Shown here: one piece after another, positions 1-8,400 of the stretch
How positions within the stretch are numbered: the stretch's first letter is position 1
Layout: each line of letters opens with the position of its first letter
Source: Amycolatopsis sp. A133
GTDB taxonomy: Bacteria; Actinomycetota; Actinomycetes; Mycobacteriales; Pseudonocardiaceae
Direction of reading: 5' to 3'
DNA length: 47,432 nucleotides
NCBI RefSeq assembly: GCF_031082405.1
Contig: NZ_JAVHJU010000055.1
Location: 1 to 47,432 of the forward strand
Notes under the pieces: model-generated
Databases searched by the model: none
Told to the model about the DNA's origin: nothing
The model's input: only the letters and a program-made list of their open reading frames with translations
Position numbers and translations under genes: made by a program

Positions 1-124
1 TGGATCAGCCCTGCAAAGAAGCTCACAATGTTACTGTCCTAAATAGAGCATGTTGCGACGACCGCATGAATCCGCCCGGGCCTTTTGATCCCTGTCTCAC
101 AGAGACGCAGGGCAGGAGGTCGTG

Positions 125-2146
125 ATGAGACTGAGTTCTGTCGGAACCCGTGGGCTCGCGATTGCCGCCGTCATCGTCCTCATCGGACTTGTCGCGCCAC
201 AAGCTGCATACGGCCAGACGCAAAAGAACCCGTGCGAGCCGTATCCGACGTGCTTGTGGGTGCCAGGCAATCAGCCGACGCCGCTGAAGCCGGAGCCGGA
301 TGCGCCGCCGTTGCCGCTGCAGGACGACCCCAGTCACCACGTCCACCTCGGCGGGATCTTCAGCATCGACGACGGCTACGGCCGAGACCTGCACAACTAC
401 GACCTCTTTGCCAACCTCCCCGGCTTGCTCGACAACCCGATGCCGACAATCTGGCTGTGGCTGGGCAACATCGGCTTCGCCGTCGGCAAGTACGCGGTCG
501 GGTTCTCGGTCTGGTTCACCGAATGGGCCGCCTCTACCCAGGTCTTCGACTGGATCAAGGCACCGGCTCACGACCTCGAAGACATATGGCAGACCTCGGT
601 CATCGGCGACCTGAAGCTCCGCCAGATCGCGATGCTTCTCGCCACCTGCTACCTCGGCCTGCTCTTCGCCCGCGGCCTCACCACCCGGGCATGGCGAGAG
701 ACCGCGTCCACCATCGCGGTCAACGTCCTCGCCGTCGCGATCCTCACCCACCCCGTCGACGTCCTCATCGGCGACAACGGCGTGCTGTCCCTGTCTCGCG
801 ACATTGCCGCCGACGTGTCCAGCGTCATCATGGGCCAGGAGCCCGGAGGCACCGGGAACCCGGCCGCGCCGATCGGCCAGGCGTTCATCGACAACCTGCT
901 GGTCACACCCTGGGAGACGCTCAACTACGGCACCCCAATCAGCCGCGTCAAGGGCATCGCCGGCGCCTGCCAGTACTCCGTCAAGCGCGTCCTCGACGAC
1001 GGTCCCTGGTCTGGCAAGGACGACAGCACCAAGGCCCGCGAACTCGACGGCTGCCCCGGCGACTACGGCAAGTACAACGAGGTCGCCGACGGTGACCGCA
1101 CCCTCGGAGCCTGGCTGTACGCGATCGCGATGATCCTGTTCGCCATCCTGGTGATCTGCCTGAACGCCGTCCAGGTTCTGGCCCCGTACCTGCTGCTGTT
1201 CGAAGGGCTGCTGCTCGCGCTGGCGTTGGTCGCCGCGCTGGTGCCCTCGATGCAGCACCAGCTCGCCTACCGGGTCAGCTCGATCGCCGCCACCATCGCC
1301 CGGCTGCTGGCCGGCATGGTCTTCCTCGCCGTCATGACCGTGCTGCTGCGCACGCTCATGCTGGCCGACCTCGGCCCGCAGCTGGTCCGCTTCGCCGTCA
1401 TCGACCTTGTCGTCTTCTCCGGCTTCCTTTTCCGCAAACGCCTGACCGCGAACCTTCAGCGGGTCCGAGGCCAGCTCAGCTCCCGGCTGCAGCGGCTCGG
1501 CCGGCCACGCCAGGCCCCGAAGGCGTTGCCGACGCCGGTCGTCCCCGCTGGGCCGGATCGGCTCGCCCGGACGTTCAAGGCCGGGACGTCGGCGTTCGCG
1601 GAGACCTTCGCGCCGGTCGGGCGGCTCAAGGAGCGCCTGGTCACCGCGGGCCGCGCCGGCGGGAAGGCTGGGGGACAAGCGCTCAAGTACACCGTGGGGG
1701 CGCCGGTCTCGTGGCCGCAGGCGGCTCAGCGTGCGCAGACGGCGCTCACCGCCAAGGCCGGAGTCGCCAAAGGTGCGCTGGCTCGTCGTACCGAGGCCGC
1801 CAAAACCTACGCCACCGCCTATGCCGGGAATCTCGGCACAGCGACGGGCGCGCGGCCCGCGTGGCACGCCGCGACCAACGTGCTCGCCGCACTCAGCGAC
1901 CGCCCACGTGGACAGAAGCCAGCAACGTCGACGTACTTCGGCGCGGAGATCGCCGGAGCGACGCCGCCGGCCACCGGGCGGAAACCGGCGTTCACCGGCA
2001 CCGACCTCGGGGCTGCTGGCCGTGGGCGCGGCTTCATCGCGAAGCCACCGGCTGAAACCTCTTTGCCACCCGCGATGCTGCCGCCGTCCGTCCCGTGGGC
2101 GCAGCGGCTGCGCGAGCGGCTCGGCGACGCCGCCAGTCGACGATGA
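125..2146 (+). CDS. TrbL/VirB6-like type IV secretion membrane protein
   Basis: Probable inner-membrane channel component of an actinobacterial type IV secretion (conjugation) apparatus. The product is about 673 residues. An N-terminal hydrophobic segment followed by A-Y-G/Q looks like a signal peptide. Hydrophobic segments follow near residues 165-215 and a tight group near 330-435 (motifs such as LLLFEGLLLALALVAALVP), which is the TrbL/VirB6 pattern. The last 230 residues are Ala/Arg/Pro-rich and probably disordered and cytoplasmic. I chose ATG 125 over GTG 122 because AGGAGG at 114-119 is 5 bases from the ATG and only 2 from the GTG. The stop overlaps the next ATG (ATGA), so it is translationally coupled to the wall-hydrolase gene. 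The family call rests on topology and neighbours; sequence identity to a named TrbL was not tested. Confidence 0.75.
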   Translation: MRLSSVGTRGLAIAAVIVLIGLVAPQAAYGQTQKNPCEPYPTCLWVPGNQPTPLKPEPDAPPLPLQDDPSHHVHLGGIFSIDDGYGRDLHNYDLFANLPGLLDNPMPTIWLWLGNIGFAVGKYAVGFSVWFTEWAASTQVFDWIKAPAHDLEDIWQTSVIGDLKLRQIAMLLATCYLGLLFARGLTTRAWRETASTIAVNVLAVAILTHPVDVLIGDNGVLSLSRDIAADVSSVIMGQEPGGTGNPAAPIGQAFIDNLLVTPWETLNYGTPISRVKGIAGACQYSVKRVLDDGPWSGKDDSTKARELDGCPGDYGKYNEVADGDRTLGAWLYAIAMILFAILVICLNAVQVLAPYLLLFEGLLLALALVAALVPSMQHQLAYRVSSIAATIARLLAGMVFLAVMTVLLRTLMLADLGPQLVRFAVIDLVVFSGFLFRKRLTANLQRVRGQLSSRLQRLGRPRQAPKALPTPVVPAGPDRLARTFKAGTSAFAETFAPVGRLKERLVTAGRAGGKAGGQALKYTVGAPVSWPQAAQRAQTALTAKAGVAKGALARRTEAAKTYATAYAGNLGTATGARPAWHAATNVLAALSDRPRGQKPATSTYFGAEIAGATPPATGRKPAFTGTDLGAAGRGRGFIAKPPAETSLPPAMLPPSVPWAQRLRERLGDAASRR

Positions 2147-3143
2147 ACCCGCTACTCGCCCTGCGAGCGGCCGAGATCGCACGAGACCAGCTCCGTGAGC
2201 ACCCGGCTCGCTGGGGTTGTCTGGCTGCACTACTGCTGTTCGGCCCGCCCGTCGTCTGCGTGATGATCGTCGTCGTGCTGCTCGCGACGCTCGCCGGGGC
2301 CGGCGACTCGAGTTCGGGAGCCGCGCCGAACGGCGGCACGGTGGGACGGTGGGCGACATCCCGGCCGACTACCTCGTCCTCTACCGCGAAGCCGCTCAAA
2401 CCTGCCCCGGCCTCGACTGGACGATCCTCGCCGCCATCGGCAAGATCGAAAGCGACCACGGTCGCTCACAACTTCCCGGCGTCCACAGCGGGGTGAACAG
2501 CGCCAAAGCCGGCGGCCCCATGCAGTTCCTCCAGCCGACGTTCGACAACGTCGTCGCCCGCCATCCACCTCCGCCCGGCGGCGCGCACCCGCCGTCGCGG
2601 TACAACCCACACGACGCGATCTACGCCGCCGCGGCCTACCTCTGCGACGCCGGAGCCCGCGACGGCCGCGACCTGCACGCCGCGATCTTCGCCTACAACC
2701 ACGCCGAGTGGTACGTCCAGAAAGTCCTTGCCCAAGCCGAGCGTTACAGCTGCAGCGCCGTGCAGACGGCGAATCCTGTCATCCGCACGGTTGTCGCGTT
2801 CGCATGTGACCAACTGGGCCTGCCGTACGTTTGGGGAGGCAACGGTCCTGCCGGTGGTGACGCCGGCTTCGACTGTTCCGGCCTGACCAAAGCCGCCTAC
2901 GCGGCAGCTGGGATCGATCTGCCTCGTACTGCGCAGACCCAGTTCAACGCCGGTCCGCGAGTGGCCGTCGATCGACTGGAGCCTGGTGACCTCGTGTTCT
3001 TCGGCAGTGGGCCGGCCCACGTCACGCATGTCGGGTTGGTGATCAGCGCCGGAAACATGATCAACGCACCGGATTTCGGGAAGCCTGTTCGTATCGACAG
3101 GTTCGGAAATAGTGCGATCTGGGCTACACGGCCGGTGCGCTAG
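2143..3143 (+). pseudogene. Lytic transglycosylase-NlpC/P60 conjugation wall hydrolase, frameshifted
   Basis: Peptidoglycan hydrolase that would open the cell wall for the mating channel. The N-terminus starts at ATG 2143, overlapping the TrbL-like stop, with a transmembrane helix at residues 29-50. After residue 66 the frame is lost, and the rest is read in another frame up to 3143. That part carries a lysozyme-like transglycosylase domain (motif AAIGKIESDHG with the catalytic Glu) and an NlpC/P60 domain (FDCSG with the catalytic Cys, HVTHVGLV with the His). The break is an exact 8-bp tandem duplication at 2338-2353. Deleting one copy restores one continuous protein of about 330 residues reading GGTVGDIPADY across the join. 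A downstream in-frame GTG at 2217 could still give a soluble product without the membrane anchor. I infer a recent slippage mutation or an assembly error. Confidence 0.85.
2338..2353. repeat. 8-bp tandem duplication causing a frameshift
   Basis: ACGGTGGG at 2338-2345 is repeated exactly at 2346-2353. It lies in the wall-hydrolase gene and shifts the reading frame. Removing one copy joins the membrane anchor to the transglycosylase domain in frame. Confidence 0.9.
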
Positions 3144-3422
3144 GCTCACGGCGTCCACATCGGATCGTTGCTCATGTCGAAGCTCGCGTCGGCGTGATCC
3201 GGACAGGAATTCCTGATCTCTGAGGCACGTATGATCATGTCGAGCCTTGAACACATTTAGGTAAGCGTTCTGCTGAGCGGTAACGGTCGAGGGTGCGGCT
3301 GCGACCCCTGAGCAAGCCCGTCTTGGGTTCAGCCGGACCCGTTGCTCGACGGATTCACTAGAAGCATGGTCTGACGTTCACGGAGCGCAGTGACCCGCGA
3401 TCTGTCAGGATGGAGGTCGAAG
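3144..3422. other. Intergenic stretch without a recognisable gene
   Basis: About 280 bases between the wall hydrolase and the next membrane protein. I see no coding pattern, tRNA or clear hairpin. It probably holds the promoter of the downstream gene, since GGAGG at 3412-3416 is that gene's ribosome binding site. Confidence 0.5.
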
Positions 3423-4265
3423 ATGACCGCGAACAACAACGCTGTGCAGACCTACCTTGCGCTGCGTTTCGCTATGGTACTTCTGGTCTTGCTGCTCTTC
3501 TTGGCAGTTGTCTTCCAACTGGTATCCATCAGTCATGGGCCCTGTTTCCAGCCGTCCATCAGTGCCTATTACTACACCGCTGTGCGGCCGGTTTTCGTCG
3601 GCGCTCTCTGTGCAATCGGAGTGTGCCTCATCGTCTACCGGGGCAACAGGGACACCGAGAATGCGGTCCTCGACTACTCAGGTTTCCTGGCGTTCATCGT
3701 GGCGTTCGTGCCGACCGAGATCGACACGAGGTGTTCGCCGACCAACGGGCCGGCGCCGGACGAGATCGCAGTCGCGGTGGGGAACAACGCCCTCGCCGCT
3801 TTGGTGGTCGGGCTTGCCGCAGCGGGCGTCGGGTGGAGGGTGAAGCTGGTCCGGCAGGACCCGAGCAGTCCGCTCAGTGCGAGCGCTAAAGCGTGGCTCG
3901 GGCTGACGGTGGCGCTGCTCGCCTGTGGGGTGACGATATTCTTCTTCGAGCGTGAGTTCTTTTTGAGATATGGCCACCTGTGTGCTGCCGTGGCCCTGTT
4001 CGTCGGAATTGCCGCGGCCGTAGTGGTGAACGCGGTTGACTTCAAAAAGGAGCACGAGGATGACGAGGAGCCGCCGACGAACAGGTACTTCCTTGTGTTC
4101 GGCTTCATGGTTGTCACGGTGCTGGTCTGTGTAGTGTTCGCCATCGGCGGGTTCAGTCACTGGGTTCTTGTCCTGGAGGCGTCACTGATCGCCGAGTTCG
4201 CGGTGTTCTGGCTGATTCAGACGAAGGAACTCGGCAGCGCTCCGACTCGCGCGCAGGCCCCATAA
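3423..4265 (+). CDS. Multi-pass membrane protein of unknown function
   Basis: Hypothetical integral membrane protein of 280 residues. Hydrophobic segments near the N-terminus (MVLLVLLLFLAVVFQLV), then around residues 55-75, 85-100, 125-140, 155-170, 185-205, 225-245 and 250-265, suggest seven or eight helices. An acidic loop (EHEDDEEPP) lies between the sixth and seventh. The conserved-looking stretch around SISAYYYTAVRPVFVG occurs in uncharacterised actinobacterial and proteobacterial membrane proteins. ATG 3423 is chosen over the upstream GTG 3390 because GGAGG sits 6 bases before it. It is monocistronic and lies between conjugation genes, but nothing ties it directly to transfer. Confidence 0.75.
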   Translation: MTANNNAVQTYLALRFAMVLLVLLLFLAVVFQLVSISHGPCFQPSISAYYYTAVRPVFVGALCAIGVCLIVYRGNRDTENAVLDYSGFLAFIVAFVPTEIDTRCSPTNGPAPDEIAVAVGNNALAALVVGLAAAGVGWRVKLVRQDPSSPLSASAKAWLGLTVALLACGVTIFFFEREFFLRYGHLCAAVALFVGIAAAVVVNAVDFKKEHEDDEEPPTNRYFLVFGFMVVTVLVCVVFAIGGFSHWVLVLEASLIAEFAVFWLIQTKELGSAPTRAQAP

Positions 4266-4340
4266 TTTTGGAGTCCGAGTTGGCCCGCCGTCAGGCCCTT
4301 TGGTCGGTCGAACCAATCCTCGTATGCAGGTACTTGTTGT

Positions 4341-4880
4341 TCAAGATCCGATGGTCAGGTTCGTGTTGATCAGGGCGGTGTCCCATCGCTGTGGCGCGGT
4401 GTAAGCGATGCGCTCTACCAGGCGGCCGCAGAAGGCCGGAACGCTGACCACGATGCGGTCGGGGTGTGAGGTGTCTACAGCGTAGGCGTTCACCTCCGGA
4501 CTGGCGATCAGCCGACGACCATCGACGCTGGCTGGTTTCGGTATGCCATAGCCGTGGAGTAGCGAGCAACGGAACTTGTAGACATAGCGTGCGTCGCCTT
4601 CCTCGACATCATGGTCGGTGAGCAGGCCCCGAAACCTTGCTCCGACATCCGTGTTGCTGCCGGAGAGCGTATCCAACACGATCATGCCAAGACTGAGGCC
4701 GATCCAGGACTCGTTGCCGACCCCAGCTCCTGTGGCGGGATCTCTGCCATTGGCCGTCCGCATGTCGCGGAGCGCGAGCGTGAGGCTGCTGTAGGTGTTC
4801 GTCGTGTTGAGGTCGCATCGGAGCATGGGTGGGTTGTCGCCAGTTCGTCCCTTGTCCTGCAGTGTCGTCATGGACGTCAC
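4341..4880 (-). CDS. Hypothetical protein with a HEPN-like RX4H motif
   Basis: A protein of 179 residues, transcribed opposite to its neighbours. I do not recognise a named family. Residues 59-70 (WIGLSLGMIVLD) and 97-112 are predicted helical. R104-CSLL-H109 within YKFRCSLLHGYG fits the R-x4-H signature of HEPN ribonuclease-like proteins, and the wording resembles uncharacterised defence-island proteins with RCSLLH. The C-terminal 60 residues look like beta strands (RIVVSVPAFC). HEPN membership is an inference from one short motif. The start could also be ATG 4871. Confidence 0.5.
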   Translation of the reverse strand: MTSMTTLQDKGRTGDNPPMLRCDLNTTNTYSSLTLALRDMRTANGRDPATGAGVGNESWIGLSLGMIVLDTLSGSNTDVGARFRGLLTDHDVEEGDARYVYKFRCSLLHGYGIPKPASVDGRRLIASPEVNAYAVDTSHPDRIVVSVPAFCGRLVERIAYTAPQRWDTALINTNLTIGS

Positions 4881-4948
4881 GGTAGGCGCTCGTCGCCTTC
4901 TGCATCGAACCGATTCGCCGCAGGCATGACTGAGTTTCGAGGGAAGTT

Positions 4949-5599
4949 GTGATCGTTGGGAGGCGTTGCTCCATGACTTGCGAGTATTGCGGAGGCGTCG
5001 TCGTTGGCGGTGACTTTCGCCGTTCGTTGGCTCAATCCACGAGGTGGGAACTTCTCGCTGGTCACGGGGACATTCGGTGGGTTGCTCCGAATGCCGACAT
5101 GTTCCCCGGTACGCATGACCGCCAGGTCATGCTCGGGAATAGTGCGCCGAAGGCGCTCCGTCTGGGCGAGGTCCTCACGAGTGGCGCGCTCTGGTGGGTG
5201 ACCACTGCCGCGGTCGCGATCCTGATCGCGGTCTTCGTCCTCCACCGACACCTTCGTTCCCGCCACCTCCGCTCCCGTGTCCGGTTCGAGCTGCTGCCGA
5301 CGGCCACGTTCGATCCGTCGCCGCAAGCCGTACAGGCGTTTGCCCACCAGCTGGGGCGGGTGCGGCCGGTGCGTGGGTGGGTGCCGAAGTCGGTGGTGGG
5401 GGTGCGGATCTGGTTCAGCACGGATCCCGAGTTCGGGAAGATGGTGATGAGCGTGGAGGGGCGAGAGTCGATGACTGGCGTGCTCAACAAGCTCGTTTAC
5501 CCTGACGTCGATATCCGGCGAGCGACATCCGAGGGTGAAGTGTCCTCTGTCGGCGGCGAGGGTGATGTCTCCTCGCCGCCGACGCGACGACAGCGGTGA
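4949..5599 (+). pseudogene. N-terminal fragment of a VirD4/TraG-like coupling protein
   Basis: The middle of this 216-residue frame has one transmembrane helix (WWVTTAAVAILIAVFVL) followed by a basic linker and RFELLPTATFDPSPQAVQAF. That sequence is typical of the N-terminus of actinobacterial conjugal ATP/GTP-binding coupling proteins. The similarity stops near residue 187 (YPDVDIR), where the tail becomes low-complexity and ends at 5599. The part that should follow (EPAVHRQP..AELVLARPAHLPL) resumes at about 6205 in the same reading phase. I read this as one coupling-protein gene split by the 5.54-6.2 kb segment carrying lsr2. Upstream residues 1-50 are doubtful and the true start may be ATG 5099 or 5129. 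Confidence 0.65.
5549..5583. terminator. Perfect 13-bp hairpin downstream of lsr2
   Basis: GTCGGCGGCGAGG at 5549-5561 pairs perfectly with CCTCGCCGCCGAC at 5571-5583 around a 9-base loop. It lies about 50 bases past the lsr2 stop in lsr2's direction. There is no T-run, which is common for actinomycete terminators. It also marks the tail of the coupling-protein fragment. Confidence 0.55.
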
Positions 5600-5634
5600 T
5601 CTCTCCCCAGTGATCTGCTATCCATCGAGGTCGG

Positions 5635-6033
5635 TCAGGCGGCGGTCTTCTTGCGCGACGCACGCTTCCGCGGCGCCGGTGCTTCGGCTTCGGCGACCTG
5701 GGCCTGCTCGAAGGCGGAGACCACCTCGGAGGAGAGACGTCCTCGCTCGGAGACCTCGTAGCCGTTGGCGTTGGCCCAGGCGCGGATTTGCTGGTTGCGC
5801 TCGCGGTCGGACGCGTTGGTAGTGGTCGACTGTCCGGTGGCGACGCGGACCTTGCGGCCGCCAATACGGCGGCCGGCGCCGATGTAGCGGGCGAGCTCGT
5901 CGCGCAGGGCGGTGGCGTTGTTGTCGGAGAGGTCGATTTCGTAGGTGACGCCGTCGAGACCGAACTGCACGGTCTGGGCGGCGGTGGTGCCGTCGATGTC
6001 GTCGAGGATCTCGACGAGGACTTTCTGGGCCAT
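5635..6033 (-). CDS. lsr2: Lsr2-family nucleoid protein / xenogeneic silencer
   Basis: Small H-NS-like protein of 132 residues that bridges AT-rich DNA and silences acquired genes in actinobacteria. The N-terminal oligomerisation domain spans residues 1-60 (MAQKVLVEILDDIDG start, typical strands). The C-terminal DNA-binding domain contains IRAWANANGYEVSERGR, with the AT-hook-like R-G-R at residues 97-99. A Lys/Arg-rich tail follows. AAGGAG lies 7 bases before the ATG. The gene runs opposite to the surrounding transfer genes and sits between the two halves of the coupling-protein gene. It is therefore probably an inserted paralogue carried by the element, rather than the chromosomal lsr2. Confidence 0.95.
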   Translation of the reverse strand: MAQKVLVEILDDIDGTTAAQTVQFGLDGVTYEIDLSDNNATALRDELARYIGAGRRIGGRKVRVATGQSTTTNASDRERNQQIRAWANANGYEVSERGRLSSEVVSAFEQAQVAEAEAPAPRKRASRKKTAA

Positions 6034-6202
6034 TGAATGCTCCTTGGGGTGGATGTGCGTCCAGGAACACCTGCAAGTTGCAGATTCTGCGATGTTCTGT
6101 CAGTGAGTGTATCCATACGTCAGCCGGAAAGGAAAATTCACCCCCGTGCTCGGCTGCATCAAAACTGCTTCCACCTCCCATGACTGATGGTGCAAACCGT
6201 TC
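6034..6202. promoter_or_regulatory. AT-richer upstream region of lsr2
   Basis: Region of 170 bases, less GC-rich than its surroundings, between lsr2 and the C-terminal coupling-protein gene. It includes the small palindrome CTGCAA-G-TTGCAG near 6070 and stretches such as GGAAAGGAAAATTC. It probably carries the lsr2 promoter. No specific -10/-35 pair is assigned. Confidence 0.4.
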
Positions 6203-6220
6203 GTGGGAGGAGAACCCGCC

Positions 6221-8395
6221 GTGCATCGTCAGCCGCCCTCGCCGGACGTTCACGTCGCTCGAGCCGAGCTCGTGCTCGCGCGTCCTGCGCACCTTCCCTT
6301 GGCTGCCTTGTCGATCCGGCCGGACGATCCACTCCAGACACTGGCGAACGCCCTCGGTGACGTTCGCGTCGACCTTGGCGAATCGGTGCAGCTCTGCCTA
6401 GATCTCATCCCGTTGACGCCGGCGCGTATCCGCCACCTCGCTCGGCGAGCTATGCAGCATTCTGGTGGAAACAGTGTGAGGCCGTTCGGCGTAGTCGCCG
6501 AGGTTGCCGGGGAACTGCTTGGGGAGTTCTTGCCCATCGCTCGTTCGCAGGCTGGCGGGCGTTCCCGGAATGTGACACCTTCGCCTCACCGGGTGAAGAA
6601 CAAGTTCGTGACCGATGAGCCGGTTTTCGCCATCCAGGTTCTGATCCGCTGTGTCTCGGAAATCCCGGGCCGGGCGCAGGCCCACCTGCGCAGCGTCATC
6701 GGCGCGTTCGACATCTTCCGAGGTGAGAACTACTGGCGGGTCCGTGGCCCGCGAGTCCTCGGCTGGCACTTCGGTGCGGACACCGCGGGAGTGCGTTGGC
6801 TGTTCGACCGTCGCTTCCGGACGGGGCTGGCGAAGCCGCGGCCGAGTTCGTTGGTCACGACCAGTGAGATCGCGGGCCTGCTGAAGCCGCCGTTGGGCCG
6901 TTGCCAGTCGCCGGCGATCGCGCGTAGCCGCGGCTGGGTGCTCCCCGCGCCGCGCGAGGTCCCGACCTACCGGCCGGGAACGGGGCTGGTGCGGCTGGGG
7001 TACGTCACCGACGTCAACGGCGACGAGCGCCTGGTCGGCGTGCCCTTGCGCGAGCTGCTCTTCTCCGCCCGCTTCGGCAAGGCCGGGTTCGGGAAGACCG
7101 AAGAGGCCCTGGCCCAGGCCATTGAGATCGCCCGGCTCGGCGGCGGGGTCTGGTTCCTGGACCCGCACGCCGACGGCTGGAAACGCGCCAAGCCCTACCT
7201 CTCGGACCCGGCGTTGCGGGCACGGCTCTGGGAGGTCAACCTTGACGTCCGCGGCCGGGCCAAGCGTCTGCCTGGCTGGAATCCGCTGAGCATGCAGGGC
7301 TTCACCGAGTCTGACATCGAGGACCGGGTCGACGCGGTCGTCACGTCGTTCGCCGCGGCCTTGGGCTGGGGTGATGCGGCGCCGCGGGCGAAGTCGATTC
7401 TGACGAAGGCGTGTGAGGCGCTCTGCTATGTCGCGATGCGGCTGCCGGCGGACTGCGCGCCGACGATCTTCCAGATCCCGACGCTGCTGGACGACGAGAC
7501 CTGGCGGGAGTCGGTCCTGCCGGGACTGAAGCCGTCCGTACGCCGGTACTGGACCGATTCGTTCCCGAAGCTGGCCCCGGACGCGACCACGGTCGTCACG
7601 AACATCATCAACCGGCTGCGGACCAGCCCGACGCTATCGGCGTTCCTCGGCTCGTCGGTGACGACCTACGACGTGCGGCGGGCGATGGACACCGGGCGGA
7701 TCGTGTTCGTCTGCACCACCGGAACCGGCGAGACGAACAAGCTGATCACCTCGTTCATGATCTACGACCTGTTCCGCGCCGGCCGCTCCCGCGCCGACAC
7801 CCCGGTCGAGCAGCGGCGCAGGTGCGACGCCTTCGTCGACGAGCTAGCCGCGGTCGACGGCGCCTCCCGCGGCTACCTCGCCGCGATCCTCGAGCAGCTG
7901 CGCAAGTACCGGGTCGCGCTGCACGCGATGAACCAGATGCCCGACCGGCTCGCCGCGGAGACCCGCAGGGCGCTGCTGCAGAACCAGTCGCTGCTGATGA
8001 CCTCCTCCGCCGCCATCGACGGCGCCCGTACCGTGGCCCGCGAGTTCGGTGGGCTGGTCCAGCCGGCGACGGTGACCGAGCTGGAGCAGTTCCACCACGT
8101 CGTCACCGCCACCCTCGGCGGCCAGCGCACGACCCCATTCAAGATCCGCGGCCTGCACGTCGACGACGAGTTCGCCGAGCACTTCCACCCCGAGTGGAAC
8201 GACGAAGTCGACCAGGCCCTCGACGCCAACCTCGCCCGCCGCCCGATCGGCGAGGTCCTCGACGAGCTCGAGGACCTGGACGACCGCATCCTCGCCGCCC
8301 TGCAGGCCGAGCGGCTGGCCCCGCAGCTCCGGCGCGGGCGTCCACCGACTCGCGGCAGCGGCGCCGGAATCGACCTGACCTCGAGCGTGGAGTGA
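6221..8395 (+). CDS. VirD4/TraG-like coupling ATPase, C-terminal part
   Basis: ATPase that would feed plasmid or ICE DNA into the type IV channel. Counting from an in-frame GTG at 6203, the Walker A motif FGKAGFGKTE is near residues 291-300, LDPHAD follows the first strand, and Walker B is DAFVDELA near residue 542. The N-terminal stretch (ARAELVLARPAHLPLAAL) normally lies internal to the full coupling protein. The membrane anchor and preceding region are encoded separately at 4949-5540, so this product alone would lack the membrane helix. GTG 6221 is preferred because GGGAGGAG lies about 9 bases upstream; GTG 6203 is the alternative. The stop overlaps GTG 8392 of the next gene. This may be a decayed gene or one that now works as a soluble ATPase. 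Confidence 0.8.
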   Translation: MHRQPPSPDVHVARAELVLARPAHLPLAALSIRPDDPLQTLANALGDVRVDLGESVQLCLDLIPLTPARIRHLARRAMQHSGGNSVRPFGVVAEVAGELLGEFLPIARSQAGGRSRNVTPSPHRVKNKFVTDEPVFAIQVLIRCVSEIPGRAQAHLRSVIGAFDIFRGENYWRVRGPRVLGWHFGADTAGVRWLFDRRFRTGLAKPRPSSLVTTSEIAGLLKPPLGRCQSPAIARSRGWVLPAPREVPTYRPGTGLVRLGYVTDVNGDERLVGVPLRELLFSARFGKAGFGKTEEALAQAIEIARLGGGVWFLDPHADGWKRAKPYLSDPALRARLWEVNLDVRGRAKRLPGWNPLSMQGFTESDIEDRVDAVVTSFAAALGWGDAAPRAKSILTKACEALCYVAMRLPADCAPTIFQIPTLLDDETWRESVLPGLKPSVRRYWTDSFPKLAPDATTVVTNIINRLRTSPTLSAFLGSSVTTYDVRRAMDTGRIVFVCTTGTGETNKLITSFMIYDLFRAGRSRADTPVEQRRRCDAFVDELAAVDGASRGYLAAILEQLRKYRVALHAMNQMPDRLAAETRRALLQNQSLLMTSSAAIDGARTVAREFGGLVQPATVTELEQFHHVVTATLGGQRTTPFKIRGLHVDDEFAEHFHPEWNDEVDQALDANLARRPIGEVLDELEDLDDRILAALQAERLAPQLRRGRPPTRGSGAGIDLTSSVE

Positions 8396-8400
8396 TCACT

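Noticed and set aside
23..2359. 778-residue open frame on the minus strand
   Set aside because: Antisense shadow of the TrbL-like gene: Arg/Gly/Ala-rich with no domain, while the plus strand has signal peptide, membrane helices and a ribosome binding site.
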